In this document: positions 1 through 9,826 of the stretch, in pieces
Layout of the letters: each line of letters starts with the position of its first letter
How positions within the stretch are numbered: position 1 is the first letter of the stretch
Source of the DNA: Papilionanthe hookeriana x Papilionanthe teres
Lineage: Eukaryota > Streptophyta > Magnoliopsida > Asparagales > Orchidaceae
Assembly: GCA_022702705.1 (NCBI GenBank)
Contig: CM040429.1
Coordinates: 109,097,943 to 109,161,942, forward strand
DNA length: 64,000 nt
Direction of reading: 5' to 3'
The notes under the pieces: model-generated
Seen by the model: only the letters and a program-made list of their open reading frames with translations
Databases searched by the model: none
Told to the model about the DNA's origin: nothing
Translations under genes and position numbers: made by a program

Positions 1-2
1 AA

Positions 3-400
3 CTTAGAAGTAGAAAGGAATTAAAAGAAAGAATTCAGGATGAAATTGAAAATGAGATTGAGGTTGAAGAGATTGAAAAACCTAAAGAAACTCCTTCTCC
101 TAGTAGAGATCAGACTGTTATTCCTATTAATGTGGAAGTTGAAAAACCACCCCCACCTTTTTCTCAAAGACTAAAACAACACATGCTTGATCAACAATTT
201 TCCAAGTTCTTTAATATTTTCAAGAAACTTACCATTAACATACCTTTTGCTGAAGCTTTGGAATAGATGCCAACTTATGCAAAATTTATGACGGATATTT
301 TAAGTAAGAAACGAAAATTTGAAGCTTTTGAAACTGTTACATTAAGTGAAGAATGTAGTGCAATGATTCAAAAGAAATTACCTCAGAAACTTAATGATCT
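3..400 (+). pseudogene. Element A gag C-terminus / gag-protease linker, broken
   Basis: An open frame starting LRSRKEL continues through an acidic Glu-rich stretch, a PPPPFSQRLKQ motif and the KKLTINIPFAEALE block. The same block occurs in elements B (about 15755) and C (about 24395), so its assignment as the gag-to-protease linker is by comparison within the window. One in-frame TAG lies at 264-266. A frameshift near 400 moves the reading into the protease frame. The start of the protein is outside the window. Confidence 0.75.
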
Positions 401-1026
401 GGAAGTTTCACTATACCTTCTGCTATTGGAGAAAAATTTTGTGGAAAAGCTTTATGTGATTTAGGAGTAAGTTTTAATCTCATGCCATTTTCTATTTTTC
501 GAAGGTTAAATTTAGGAGAGATTTCTCCCACCACTATAACCCTTCAGTTAGCTGATAGATCTATCACTTACTCTAAAGGAGTTATAGATGATGTTCTTGT
601 TAAAGTGGATAAATTTATTTTCCCTGTGGATTTCATTGTACTTGATATGGAAGAAGATAAAGAAATACCTATTATTTTAGGGAGACCTTTTCTAGCTACT
701 GGAAGGGCTATGATTGATGTACAAAAAGGTGAATTAACTATTAGAGTTAATGATCAAGAGATTAAATTCAATGTCCTTAAATCAATGAAGTACCCTGACA
801 AAGAAAAATGCTATCGAATGGATATTATTGATTATATAATTGAAAAACATTATCAAGAAAAATGTAAAGTCATTTATGAAGAAAATTTTGAATTATTAAC
901 TGAGGAAAATGAAGAACTAAAAGAAGAAGAATTATCTAAAGAAACTCATTATACTAAAGATAATTGGGAAATTTTGGACATAACTCAAAATGATATACTT
1001 TTACCCTCGATTAAAAAAGCCCCTGA
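401..1026 (+). pseudogene. Element A retroviral-type aspartic protease
   Basis: Protease that would process the Gag-Pol polyprotein inside the virus-like particle. The active-site motif reads LCDLGVS (about 452-475), the plant Athila form of D-S/T-G; B and C have DLGAS here. The second hallmark, ILGRPFLATGRAMID, follows at about 673-716. An acidic linker (EENEELKEEELSKE) leads to RT. The frame is open through the domain but is offset from the upstream gag frame by the shift near 400. Family assignment is firm; activity is unlikely in this broken copy. Confidence 0.85.
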
Positions 1027-1935
1027 ACTGGAATTAAAAATGTTACCTGCACATTTAAAGTATGCTTTTCTTGGAAATTCATTAACTTTACCTGTTATTA
1101 TTTCTTCTAAACTAAGCTTAGATCAAGAAGAAAAATTAATAGGAGTGTTAAAGAATTATAAGAAAGTTTTTGGTTGGACTATTGCTGATATAAGAGGAAT
1201 AAGCTCTTCCATCTGTATTCATAGGATTTTAATGGAAGAAGATTTTAAACCTACTATTGAACCTCAACGAAGATTAAATCCTATCATGAAAGGGGTTTTT
1301 AAAAAAGAAATTTTAAAATGGTTAGATGCTGGAATTATTTATCCTGTTTCGGATAGTCAATAGGTGAGTCCTATTCATTGTGTTCCGAAGAAAGGAGGAG
1401 TAGCTGTCATTGTCAATGATAAAAATGAACTAATTCCTACAAGACAAGTTACTGGACGGCGAATTTACATTGATTATCGGAAATTAAATAACACCACTAG
1501 AAAGGATCATTTTCCTTTACCTGTCTTGGATCAAATGCTTGATAAATTAGCTGGACACTCATATTTCTGTTTTCTGGATATATATTTTGGTTATCATCAA
1601 TTACCTGTCGCTCCTGAGGACCAAGAGAAAACAACATTTACAAGTCCTTATGGAACATTTACATTTAGAAGAATGCCTTTCGGTTTATGTAATGCACGTG
1701 CAACTTTTTAAAGATGTATGATGTCAATATTTTGTGATTTGATCGACAAAGGAAATATTTATGGACGATTTTTTAGTTTTTGGAACTTCTTTTGAATCTT
1801 GTTTGGATTTCCAAAGTTTTGAAAAGATGTGAATAAACAAACTTAGTTCTTAACAGGGAAAAATGTCAATTTATGGTCACAGAAGACATTATACTTGGTC
1901 AAAAAATTTCATAAAAAGGGATGGAAGTTGATCAA
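1027..1935 (+). pseudogene. Element A reverse transcriptase, broken
   Basis: RNA-dependent DNA polymerase. Recognisable blocks are ELELKMLPAHLKYAFLG, HRILMEEDFKPTIEPQRRLNP, ILKWLDAGIIYPVSDS, SPIHCVPKKGG, IDYRKLN and SPYGTFTFRRMPFGLCNA. A TAG at 1361-1363 replaces the Trp of the SAWVSPIHC motif and a TAA at 1709-1711 replaces the Gln of ATFQRCMM. A small deletion near 1750 shifts the frame just before the catalytic FMDD-type motif, whose ATGGACGAT is still visible at 1761-1769. Frames are scrambled up to 1920, where a clean frame resumes at MEVDQAK. Confidence 0.88.
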
Positions 1936-2600
1936 GCAAAAGTGAAAATTATTGCTGAACTGCAACCACCTACTACTGTTACTAATGTGAGAAGTTTTCT
2001 GGGACATGCTGGATTTTATAGAAGATATCTAAAGGATTTTTCTAAAATTGCTAAACCTCTTTGTCATTTATTGGAAAAAGAAGCTAAATTTGAATTTAAT
2101 GAAGACTATGTTAATGTTTTCAATATTTTAAAAGAAAAATTAATAATTGCACCTATTATTATTGCACCTAATTGGAATAAACCTTTTGAATTAATGTGCA
2201 ATGAAAGTGATTTTGCAATTGGAGCTGTATTGGGACAAAAATATGAGAAAATTTTCAAAGTTATATATTATGCTAGTAAAACTCTTACTGAAACTCAAAG
2301 AAATTACACTACTACTGAGAAAGAGCTTTTAGCTATAGTCTATGCCTTTGATAAATTTAGACCTTATCTTCTTGGTACCAAATGCATAGTTCATACTGAT
2401 CATTCCGCGATTAAATATTTAATGTTAAAAAAGGATGTTAAACCTAGACTGATAAGATGGGTTTTACTTCTACAAGAATTTGATTTTCAAATAGTGGATA
2501 TAAAAGGAACTGATAACCAAATTGCTGATCATTTATCTAGAATTAAGAATGATATTATTATTGAAGAAAATATAAATGAGAAATTTCCTGATGAACAGTT
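1936..2600 (+). pseudogene. Element A RNase H and pol linker
   Basis: RNase H that removes RNA from the RNA-DNA hybrid. The frame is open from 1921 to 2880. Blocks: VRSFLGHAGFYRRYLKDFSK (RT thumb/connection), ELMCNESDFAIGAVLGQ, TTTEKELLAIVYAFDKF, CIVHTDHSAIKYL and GTDNQIADHLSRI. In B and C the first motif reads CDASD; here it is CNESD, so the first catalytic Asp has become Asn. That alone should impair activity. The linker holds the conserved TPWYVDIVNYLVG segment at about 2620-2660. Confidence 0.85.
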
Positions 2601-3915
2601 ATATGTTATTCAAGGATGCCAAACACCTTGGTATGTGGATATAGTTAACTATTTAGTTGGCAATATTCTACCTTATGGATTGAATAATAAATATATTAAA
2701 AAATTTAAAAATGATGCTAAATCTTATATTTGGGAAGATCCTCATTTATTTAAATTGGGAAGAGATTCTGTAATTCGAAGATGTGTACCTTTTGAAGAAA
2801 ATTTTGCTATTATTCAAAAACGTCATGATTCCGAATTTGGAGGACACTTTGGAGTAGATAAAACTGCATTTAAAATTTAAAATTCAGGATTTTATTGGCC
2901 TACCTTGTTCAATGATGTGAGACAATATGTGAAAACATGTGATCGATGTCAAAGGATGGGAAATATATCTACGAAAGATGAAATGCCTTTAAACTATATA
3001 TTGGAAGTTGAAATTTTTGATATATGGGGTTTAGACTTTATGGGACCATTTGTACCATCATCTAGAAAGATTTATATTTTATTAGCAGTTGATTATGTTT
3101 CAAAGTGGATTAAAGCTGTAGCTTTACCTAACTATGATTCCAAAAGTTTTTCGAATTTTTTAAAGAAAATGATTTTTTTAAGATTTGGAATGCCTAAGGT
3201 AATTATCACAAATGGTGGAAGTCATTTCAGAAATATAAGAATTCAATCATTACTGGAAAAATTTGGAATCAAACATAGAATTGCATCTGCTTATCACCCA
3301 CAAACAAGTGGAATGGTTGAAGTATCAAACAGAGAAATTAAAAGAATTTTAGAGAAAATAGTTAATCCTAAAAGAACTGATTGGGTTGATAGACTTAATT
3401 CTGCATTATGGGCTTATAGAACAGCTTATAAGACACCAATCAGAATGTCACCTTACCGTTTAGTTTATGGTAAACATTGTCACTTACCTGTTGAACTTGA
3501 ACATAAAGCTTATTGGGCGATAAAGAAGTTTAATTTTGATTTGAATACTGCAGGAGAAAAATGATTATTACAATTAAATGAGATGGATGAAATAAGAAAT
3601 GAGTCATATGAAAATGCAAAGATTTATAAAGAGAAAATGAAGATATTACATGATAAAAAGATTTTAGGAAAAATATTTGAGCCTGGACAAGAAGTATTAT
3701 TATTTAATACTCATATAAGACTTTTTTCCTGGAAAATTAAGATCTAAATGGATGGGACCATATATAATTGAGAAAGTATACCATTATGGAGTTGTGGATA
3801 TTAAAGACCCCAAAACGGGAAAAATATTTAAAGTTAACGGATTAAGACTGAAGCCTTATTTGGGAGACATAAAAATGATTTATAAAGAGGCTTACGAGTT
3901 GAGTCTACCTGATTA
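2601..3915 (+). pseudogene. Element A integrase, broken and catalytically altered
   Basis: Integrase with N-terminal HHCC zinc domain (RHDSEFGGHFG and CDRCQ), DDE core and C-terminal DNA-binding region. The core keeps WGLDFMGPF (first Asp) and VEVSNREIKRIL (Glu). The second Asp motif reads ITNGGSHF at about 3207-3230, where B and C have ITDGGSHF/ITDGGTHF, so the second catalytic Asp is Asn. Stops lie at 2878-2880 and 3562-3564, with a frameshift near 3730. The C-terminal FKVNGLRLKPYL block ends near 3865. Confidence 0.87.
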
Positions 3916-3926
3916 AAGACTTAATT

Positions 3927-3972
3927 AGGTCGGGCTGATGACGTTAAACCAAGCTCTTTGTGGGAGGCAACA
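3927..3972 (+). other. Conserved post-pol motif of element A
   Basis: A GC-richer non-coding block reading GTCGGGCTGATGACG, TTAAACCAAGC, then GGGAGGCAAC. Near-identical copies occur after integrase in B (21119-21160, interrupted on its left by F) and C (55028-55072). Known from memory: Athila elements carry such a block after pol. Its role is unknown; conservation across three diverged elements suggests an RNA or DNA function. Confidence 0.7.
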
Positions 3973-4303
3973 TATAGTTATTTTTGTGTGTTTTTACATT
4001 TTTAATGTAAGGTTATGCCTCGGTCTTGACTAAATTTTATATAACTTTAGAAAATTGGATGCTAACAAGTCTTTATTGACTTAAGCTAAAGATTATCTCG
4101 AAGTATATAAAGTTTGGACTTTGGATCACTCCATTTTGTATGTGAGTAAAAAGGAGATCAAGTTAACCTTCATTATGATTGTTTATAATTTGAGTTAATT
4201 TTATTTACTGAGTTTATATTGATCTTACCATTCTAATTTACCTATTTTTGAGATCAAAATTTTGAAATCTGACGTTAGGAGAAACGGAGTCGAACATGGT
4301 TCC

Positions 4304-4342
4304 AGGGCCTAGGCGCCGAAATCTGGTGCCTAAGCGCCAGAG
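4304..4342. repeat. Hairpin cassette in A spacer (GGCGCC/TAAGCGCC type)
   Basis: Two short GC-rich inverted repeats, CCTAGGCGCC and GGTGCCTAAGCGCC, in otherwise AT-rich DNA. The same motif family is found at 5266-5290 and in the A LTR (8251-8290, 8498-8532). It lies about 80 bp upstream of a TATA-like box at 4421. Confidence 0.65.
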
Positions 4343-4420
4343 TAGACTGTGTATCGATGGGTCCGGAGCCTTGGGTCGTGTAAAAATAAAAAATTTTCAG
4401 TTTTTCACATGATTTCCGCC

Positions 4421-4426
4421 TATAAA
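4421..4426 (+). promoter_or_regulatory. TATA-like box upstream of the small ORF of A
   Basis: TATAAA inside CCGCCTATAAACTACCCC, 95 bp before the ATG at 4516 and about 80 bp after the hairpin cassette. The hairpin-then-TATA order repeats the LTR layout (hairpins 8498-8532, TATA 8604). B has the same arrangement (TATA 61980, ATG 62067). Inferred internal promoter; no transcript evidence is available. Confidence 0.4.
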
Positions 4427-4515
4427 CTACCCCATCTTCATTCCCAATCCCAAAGCAATCATAGATACGACCTTTACACTTCATTCTTGAGGAAATAAGA
4501 GAAGATTTTGAAGAA

Positions 4516-4877
4516 ATGGAGAGAAGAAATCATGGAGAAGAGGCTAGAGACAAGTGTTCTAAGGATCCTCAACATTTCTTCAATGGTTTTATTGTTGTTA
4601 GTTTGGAGAAGTTTTCGAGTCGCCTAGATAAGTTTGAAGCGGAATTCAAAAGTATTGGAGATCACCTCCTCATCAAATCGAGCATCTGGAATGGCAGGCA
4701 AAGCTTCAATTTGATCATCTAGCGGCCTATCAGGACGCTCAAGTGGAGATGTATGCGAAGAACAAATGGATCAACAAGAAAACGACTGCGGATTTTCCAA
4801 GGGCATTAGTTTTCTTCCCAAGTAGGCCGAGTAATCTTCATTGCGACGAGAGTGGAAATTTCAAATTTGAAGATTAG
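4516..4877 (+). pseudogene. Small coiled-coil ORF after pol, element A
   Basis: Begins MERRNHGEEARDK with ATG at 4516 and would be about 120 residues. Frame 1 stops at 4722; the likely original frame continues after a shift near 4685 through LQFDHLAAYQDAQVEM and KNKWINKK to a TAG at 4875-4877. The middle (SSRLDKFEAEFKSIGDHL) looks like an amphipathic coil. It aligns by eye with the B ORF at 62067 and with the C-terminal coil of the first post-pol ORF of C (HIDWRMKEHFDH). Function unknown; no signal peptide or membrane segment seen. Confidence 0.5.
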
Positions 4878-5654
4878 ATAGTAATTGTGGTTAGATCATG
4901 ACTTTATCTAGTGCGTCGTTGCATCGATTTGGTAAATCAAATGTGTTGTTTGTTTGTTTGTTTTATTGTTCAATGTGTGTTTTATTTGCTTTGAAATTAT
5001 GTTGTTTGATTGTTTGTTAAGACTTGAACCTTATTATTATACTTATCTGTAATTCATTGAGGCCGAAATTTAAGATTATGAAATGGAATTAGAAGAGCTT
5101 GACTTAAACTAGTGTTGGATTGGTGTATTTAATTTATAATTTTTCAAAATTTTTGGAAATTATTTTGGAAGTTGGAAACTGAAGCAATGCTCTTATATGA
5201 GTAATTGAAAGTTAAAGTTGTGAGTTTTAGTGGAAAATTTAAATTTTAAAACAATTTTTGTGAAAGGCGAGTCTGGCGCCTAGGCACAGGTTCGACCTGG
5301 ACAAAAAATTTCATCTTCTTAAACCCCCATGCCATGGCCGACGCTTAAGCTCTCCTTCTTCCTCCATTTTCACAAAAACCTACCCCATAGATCCATTTCG
5401 AGGCCAAATCATCACATTTTTTAGCCCGAAATCACTCGATTTCTTCATCCCGAGGTCAGATCTACCTTCTAATCCTTTTTTTTTATTTCTACCATGGATT
5501 TTCCTATTTTTGCTAGAAACTGAAATTTTGGAGAAAAATTTTGATTTTTAGAAATTTTTCCATGGATTTATAAACTCATTTTAAGTTTCTCAAGCTTAAA
5601 AGAGTTTAGTTTTTTTTTATTCCTTAATTTATTTGTATTTTCTTTCACGTTTAG
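4878..5654. other. Spacer between post-pol ORFs of A, with candidate leader intron
   Basis: No coding frame. It holds a hairpin motif (CTGGCGCCTAGGC) at 5266-5290 and a likely untranslated leader. A candidate intron runs from GAG|GTCAGA (starts 5455) to CGTTTAG (ends 5654), 200 bp, with the ATG of the next ORF immediately after. The start of this intron is similar to introns of nearly the same length in B (62920-63127) and C (57370-57570), sharing a CACCATGGATTT-like segment. Confidence 0.5.
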
Positions 5655-6819
5655 ATGGCACCTAAATCTAAGCCGGAAAAGAATGAGAAAATTTCGATCG
5701 CAACAAGTTCGCTATTGCAGCAGCGCACTTTCGTTACCACGAATTTGAGACATCGAAGAAGTTTATCTCGGAGAGCAGTTTTTAAAGTCATGGAGAGATG
5801 ATCGAGAAAACGATCGTTTCACACAACTGGCAGCGATTCTGTTATTTTACTGTCGTTGCTGTTATTCCTGTTGTACGAGAATTTTACGCCAACTTTATGG
5901 ATGCGGAATACTATGAAGTCTTCGTTAGAGGTGTCGGAGTGGGTTCACTCCGGAGCGGATCAACATTTTCTACGGCTTACCACCTACTGTCGAGTGCTAC
6001 TATTCTGGTCTATCTCCATCTGAAGGAGATCTGGAGATGATCATTGCATATCTGACTGACGACACTGGAGCTTGGAAGATCCGGAACGACAAACGGGTAA
6101 ACTTTAAATCTTCTAAGCTGAATGGTATTTCAAAGGCCTGGCACTATTTTATTTCTGCTAGACTACTTCCTTCCAACAACCTGAGTGAAGTTACCAGAGA
6201 TAGAGCTATCCTGAACTACTGCATTCAGGAAAGGAAGTCGATTGATGTTGGCAGCATTATCTATGATTCTGTAGAATCAACTACACGATCCAGCACTTCT
6301 GTGGGATTAGGATTCCCATCTTTGATATATTCTTTATGCGTGAGTGATAGAGTTATTGCTAATATTTCTGAGGAGAAGCTGAAGACTAGAAAGCCTATTG
6401 GGCAGGAGAGTGTTAGTATTTATGATCGTCTTCGCGGGAAGAGATCTACTGCTCCTTCTACTTCTGTACCTACTCCAGGTAGTTCTTCTACTTCTAGACC
6501 TTCTACGTCTGCTACACCACCACCTAGTTTTTGGGAGACTATGGATGAGAGGTATTCAGAGCAGCAAAATGTGTTACATTTAGCTCATTGTCGCATAGAT
6601 ACAATCGATGCGAAATTTGATCATCTTGCTGATTTTACCCATAGGAAGAGTAATTATGATGCTGATTATGATTAAGCTCTTGTTAGATTTCTGAAGGGAG
6701 AATAGTCTATTCAGTTCCCTACTTGTCCTAGATTCACACCTTATGATCCAGAGAAGACTGAGGATTTTTCCTTTGGTGTCGATGATGATGATGATAAGGA
6801 GACTGCGAGTGATGATTAG
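5655..6819 (+). pseudogene. Env-position ORF of A, putative plant transposon protein family
   Basis: Starts MAPKSKPEKNEK at 5655, directly after the candidate leader intron. The recognisable domain covers REFYAN, FTPERINIFYGLP, YLTDDTGAWKI, SKAWHYFISARLLP, EVTRDRAILNYCIQ, IDVGSIIYDSV and LGFPSLIYSLC. This resembles the Pfam family called putative plant transposon protein (PF20167, from memory), whose biochemical role is unknown. A Ser/Thr/Pro-rich linker (about 6448-6530), a C-terminal coil and an acidic tail with five Asp follow. Frameshifts near 5797 and 5943 and stops at 6673 and 6703 break it. No membrane segment supports a real envelope role. Confidence 0.7.
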
Positions 6820-8004
6820 ATTGTCGATATTTTGTTTTTGTTTTATTTGTCTATGTATTAGACTTAGTAGTAAGATTGGTTTATGTTTGTTTGATGTTTT
6901 GTTGATGTTAGTTGTACCGATGATTGTCGTACTATTTAGTTATTGATGTTGTTCTGTTTCTGTTATTGTGATTAGTATAGTTGTTTAATTTAGCTACTGA
7001 TATAAAAATTGAACCTGCTTACTTTTATATATGCTTCATTATTTCAGTGATATTCATAAAAAGCATGTGTAGAAGTAAATTTTTCTTCTTGGACTATTTT
7101 TACATACTTATAAAATTCCTTTTTAAATTATGCCTTTCTTTCTCTCATATTTTAAAATTTTTCATGATATACCAAAACTTAAGTTTTTGGGAAGGGAAAA
7201 TACATGCAAATTTAAATTTTATTTGTCTTTAAGTGCTAATATTTTCTCTAAAAAATATATATAATAACATAAGGAATGAAAAATCTATTTAAAATCACTT
7301 AATTTTTTGAAATTATAAATAATTTAGTAGACTTAACCAAAATATTAATAACTTTGATTGATTTTAAGAATAAAATTATTCAACTTAAAGAAGAGTAAGA
7401 TTAAGAATTTTTCTATTCATGGTAGAGATAATTGAATTTTAGAAGCATTAAGAAATCAAGAATTGTAACTTGAAAAAGAAAAGATTGAAAGTCTTTTTGA
7501 AAACTACTCATGTTATAGTAATTAAGTGAAGATGTATAAGTTTGTAAATATAAGTTAAGGATAGTGAAGTTCAAAATCATTAATAGGTTAACCAGATAAA
7601 GTAATCCTTACTGTGAAAAAAAAAGAGAGAGAGAGGAGAAGCTTGAGGAGATGCCTAATAAAAAATTGGCTTCACTTGAATTTTCTTATAAGAAGAAAAC
7701 TAATTACATATCTTACTTAATTTTTATGCATGCATCTTTATTAGAAAAGATTTTCATGAAGATCTTTTTTTTATAAATAATTTATGTGATCTTAATATAA
7801 TAAAGTACAATTATTTTTGAAATGAATGAAAAATTTTGAAGTCTTACGATTTGGTAGTTAAATATTCTTTCAATTCTTAAAATTAAACTTAGTTAGTGAA
7901 ATTTGTTTATGATTTACTAAAGCCTTTATAAAATCAAAAATTACAAGGAATCTTAAATATTTACCTTTTATTCCAATTGTTATACAATTTATATAGTAAA
8001 AATG
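6820..8004. other. AT-rich non-coding 3' region of A with conserved blocks
   Basis: No convincing coding frame. Two blocks recur in C: a PPT-like tract AAGTTTTTGGGAAGGGAAAA at 7181-7200, and a block at about 7560-7680 containing GTTAACCAGATAAAGTAATCC and GGAGAAGCTTGAGGAGATG (C: 59530-59705). A short GA repeat sits at 7625-7640. Confidence 0.6.
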
Positions 8005-8024
8005 GTTACTTGAGGACAAGTAAC
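8005..8024 (+). promoter_or_regulatory. Hairpin upstream of the PPT, element A
   Basis: GTTACTTGAGGACAAGTAAC is an inverted repeat with an 8-bp stem and an AGGA loop, 6 bp before the PPT. The C copy at 60030-60049 keeps the stem with the outer pair changed from G-C to A-T, a compensatory change. Confidence 0.65.
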
Positions 8025-8029
8025 GTTTT

Positions 8030-8045
8030 AGTTTGGGGAATTTTT
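8030..8045 (+). other. Polypurine tract of element A
   Basis: AGTTTGGGGAATTTTT directly before the 3' LTR start TGATCC. It would prime plus-strand DNA synthesis. The C equivalent is AAGTTTGGGGATTTT at 60054-60067. Confidence 0.75.
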
Positions 8046-8250
8046 TGATCCATGAAAAAAATACCTATTTTTATGCCTTGATTTTTATTAAAATTTTAAA
8101 GATATTATGCTTTACTGAAAGGTATTTTTTTATGATTTTGGATGCAGGTGATGTAAAAATGTTCAAAAAGACAAAAAGATGAAAAAGGATGAAAAAGGAG
8201 CAAAAAGGAGTAAAAATGGAGCCAAAATGCAAAATTGCCAAAATAATGGG

Positions 8251-8532
8251 TCTGGAGCCTAGGAGTCAGAATCTGGCGCCTAAGCGCTAGCTCAATACCA
8301 AAACAGTTACGATTTTGTAACTACTTTGCGCAGTTATTTTGACAGTTAGAGTGGTTATTAGACCTTCTAGAAGATTAACAGTTATTCATGGATTATAGGA
8401 CATGTGATACATTGTATCTAGACGCTTGGAAATGGTTTGGATCACGAAGAGGTGCGATCCAAAGTGAAGAGTTGCGAAGAACTGAACGTGGAGTCATCCG
8501 CCTAGGCGCCAGATGCCGGTGCCTAGGCATCA
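8251..8532. repeat. Hairpin cassettes in U3 of the A LTR
   Basis: Two clusters: TCTGGCGCCTAAGCGCTAG at 8272-8290 and CCGCCTAGGCGCCAGATGCC at 8499-8518, followed by GGTGCCTAGGCATC. They are GC-rich islands in U3, upstream of the TATA box at 8604. The same motifs occur in the post-pol spacers of A. Confidence 0.65.
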
Positions 8533-8603
8533 GACACAGTTTCTAGAAGATTCATTGAACTTGGACACAATTTGACAAGGTGCTTTAGGAAACCCTTGAA
8601 GCC

Positions 8604-8611
8604 TATAAATA
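8604..8611 (+). promoter_or_regulatory. TATA box of the A 3' LTR
   Basis: TATAAATA in GAAGCCTATAAATAGGAGG. The C 3' LTR has TATAAATAGAGG in the same context at 60498, which supports this as the core promoter of the LTR. Confidence 0.7.
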
Positions 8612-9826
8612 GGAGGCCATTTCTACAAAAAAAAGAGGCCCCCAATCAGAGAGATAATTTTAAATATAAGGCCATACTTTTAGTTTACTTTCCTTCATAA
8701 ATTAGTGAGTTTATTTTCTTTAGAGTTTGTATTGAGAGTTTGGAAGAGTTGGTGCTTTTGAAGTCTATTTCACTTTGGCGTTAGTAGGAATCAGAGGTTC
8801 AGTTGGAGAAACACTTGAGATAAGTATTTGTAATTTGATTCAAAATTTTATTTATATGTTTTGTTATTTAAATTCAATGTGTTTTGAGTAGTTACTTTAC
8901 TTTCTCCTTTCAATTATGAAAAGATAAATAAGATAATATAAAATTCGTTGGAGAATTAAAATCTAAATATGTTTAAATATTATGATGATATTAATACCGG
9001 ATCTTAATTTGCTAATTAAATTGGTCATTTAAGTTGTTAAAATCTGTTGAAGAATTTTGAGACATAGAAGGAGATGAATTCTTAACTAGTAGATATCACA
9101 TGAATACTTGGGTAGTTGAAGGCCTTGTGCAGGTTATTCAAGGAGAAGTGCAAATAAATAGGAAAATATTATTCAATGGGCGTAGAATTAATAGGTTTTT
9201 AGAGTGACAGACTAAATTCTTTTAATTTGGTTTATAGAAAGGGAACGGGTCACTAGTAGGGCCGACCATAGCCACCCTTGGACATCTAGTAGTGTGAGCC
9301 TAGATTAACCCATTCTACTAACAATACATCCAGACCTGATCTATAGATTAGCCAATGTTCATTATACTATCGAGCGAAGGTAAAGAATATGAATGCTTCT
9401 ATTTGACACAATACCATAAATTTTATATTCTCCATGAATATTACATTATCTAAAAAGTCTTGGATTAATTAGAAGGAAGAAAGTTGGTTGCTTATTATTA
9501 TTTACATAACTCATTATTTTAGTACTGCTTTATTTCTGCATTTAGTAAATTAAATATTACATTTCTAACTTTAAAAGAAATACATAAAAATAAAATTAAA
9601 ATATTTAAAAATCTATAAACCTCCTCGTGGGATCGATACTGGGGTCTTTATTTAAAGCCATATATTACTTGAAACGATACGTATACTTGCGTAGTACCTC
9701 TAGTGTGTAAAATATTTTCCATAAAATTATATTTATATACACTAGCCGCTATTATTATTTGGGTCAAAGTATTGGCTATAACATATTTTTGGAAACATAA
9801 ATTTCTGCATTATTTGCGGTCGGGTC

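Larger units (their letters stand above)
1..9826 (+). mobile_element. Element A: Athila-like Ty3/gypsy LTR retrotransposon, left end outside window
   Basis: Seen: order protease, RT, RNase H, integrase, a conserved post-pol motif, a small coiled-coil ORF, an env-position ORF, a PPT (AGTTTGGGGA) and a 3' LTR. The 5' LTR and most of gag lie left of the window. Known: this order, with integrase after RNase H and an extra ORF after pol, fits the Athila lineage of Ty3/gypsy. All coding parts carry stops or frameshifts and some catalytic residues are lost, so the copy is dead. The right end is set at GGGTCA 9821-9826; an alternative end is GGGTCA at 9761-9766. No target duplication can be checked because the left end is missing. 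Confidence 0.88.
8046..9826 (+). repeat. 3' LTR of element A
   Basis: Begins TGATCC right after the PPT and ends GGGTCA at 9826 by analogy with C. Landmarks shared with LTRs B, C and F: an ACTGAAAGGTATTTT-like block near the start, a TATA box with downstream AGGAGGCC, GGGTAAAGAATATGAATGC-type sequence, and the terminal GTGGGATCGATA plus ACGATACGTATACTTGCGTAG block (9625-9695). The last 60 bp repeat a GGGTCA end followed by a degenerate primer-site-like stretch (9761-9790), so the exact end could be 9766. Confidence 0.75.
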
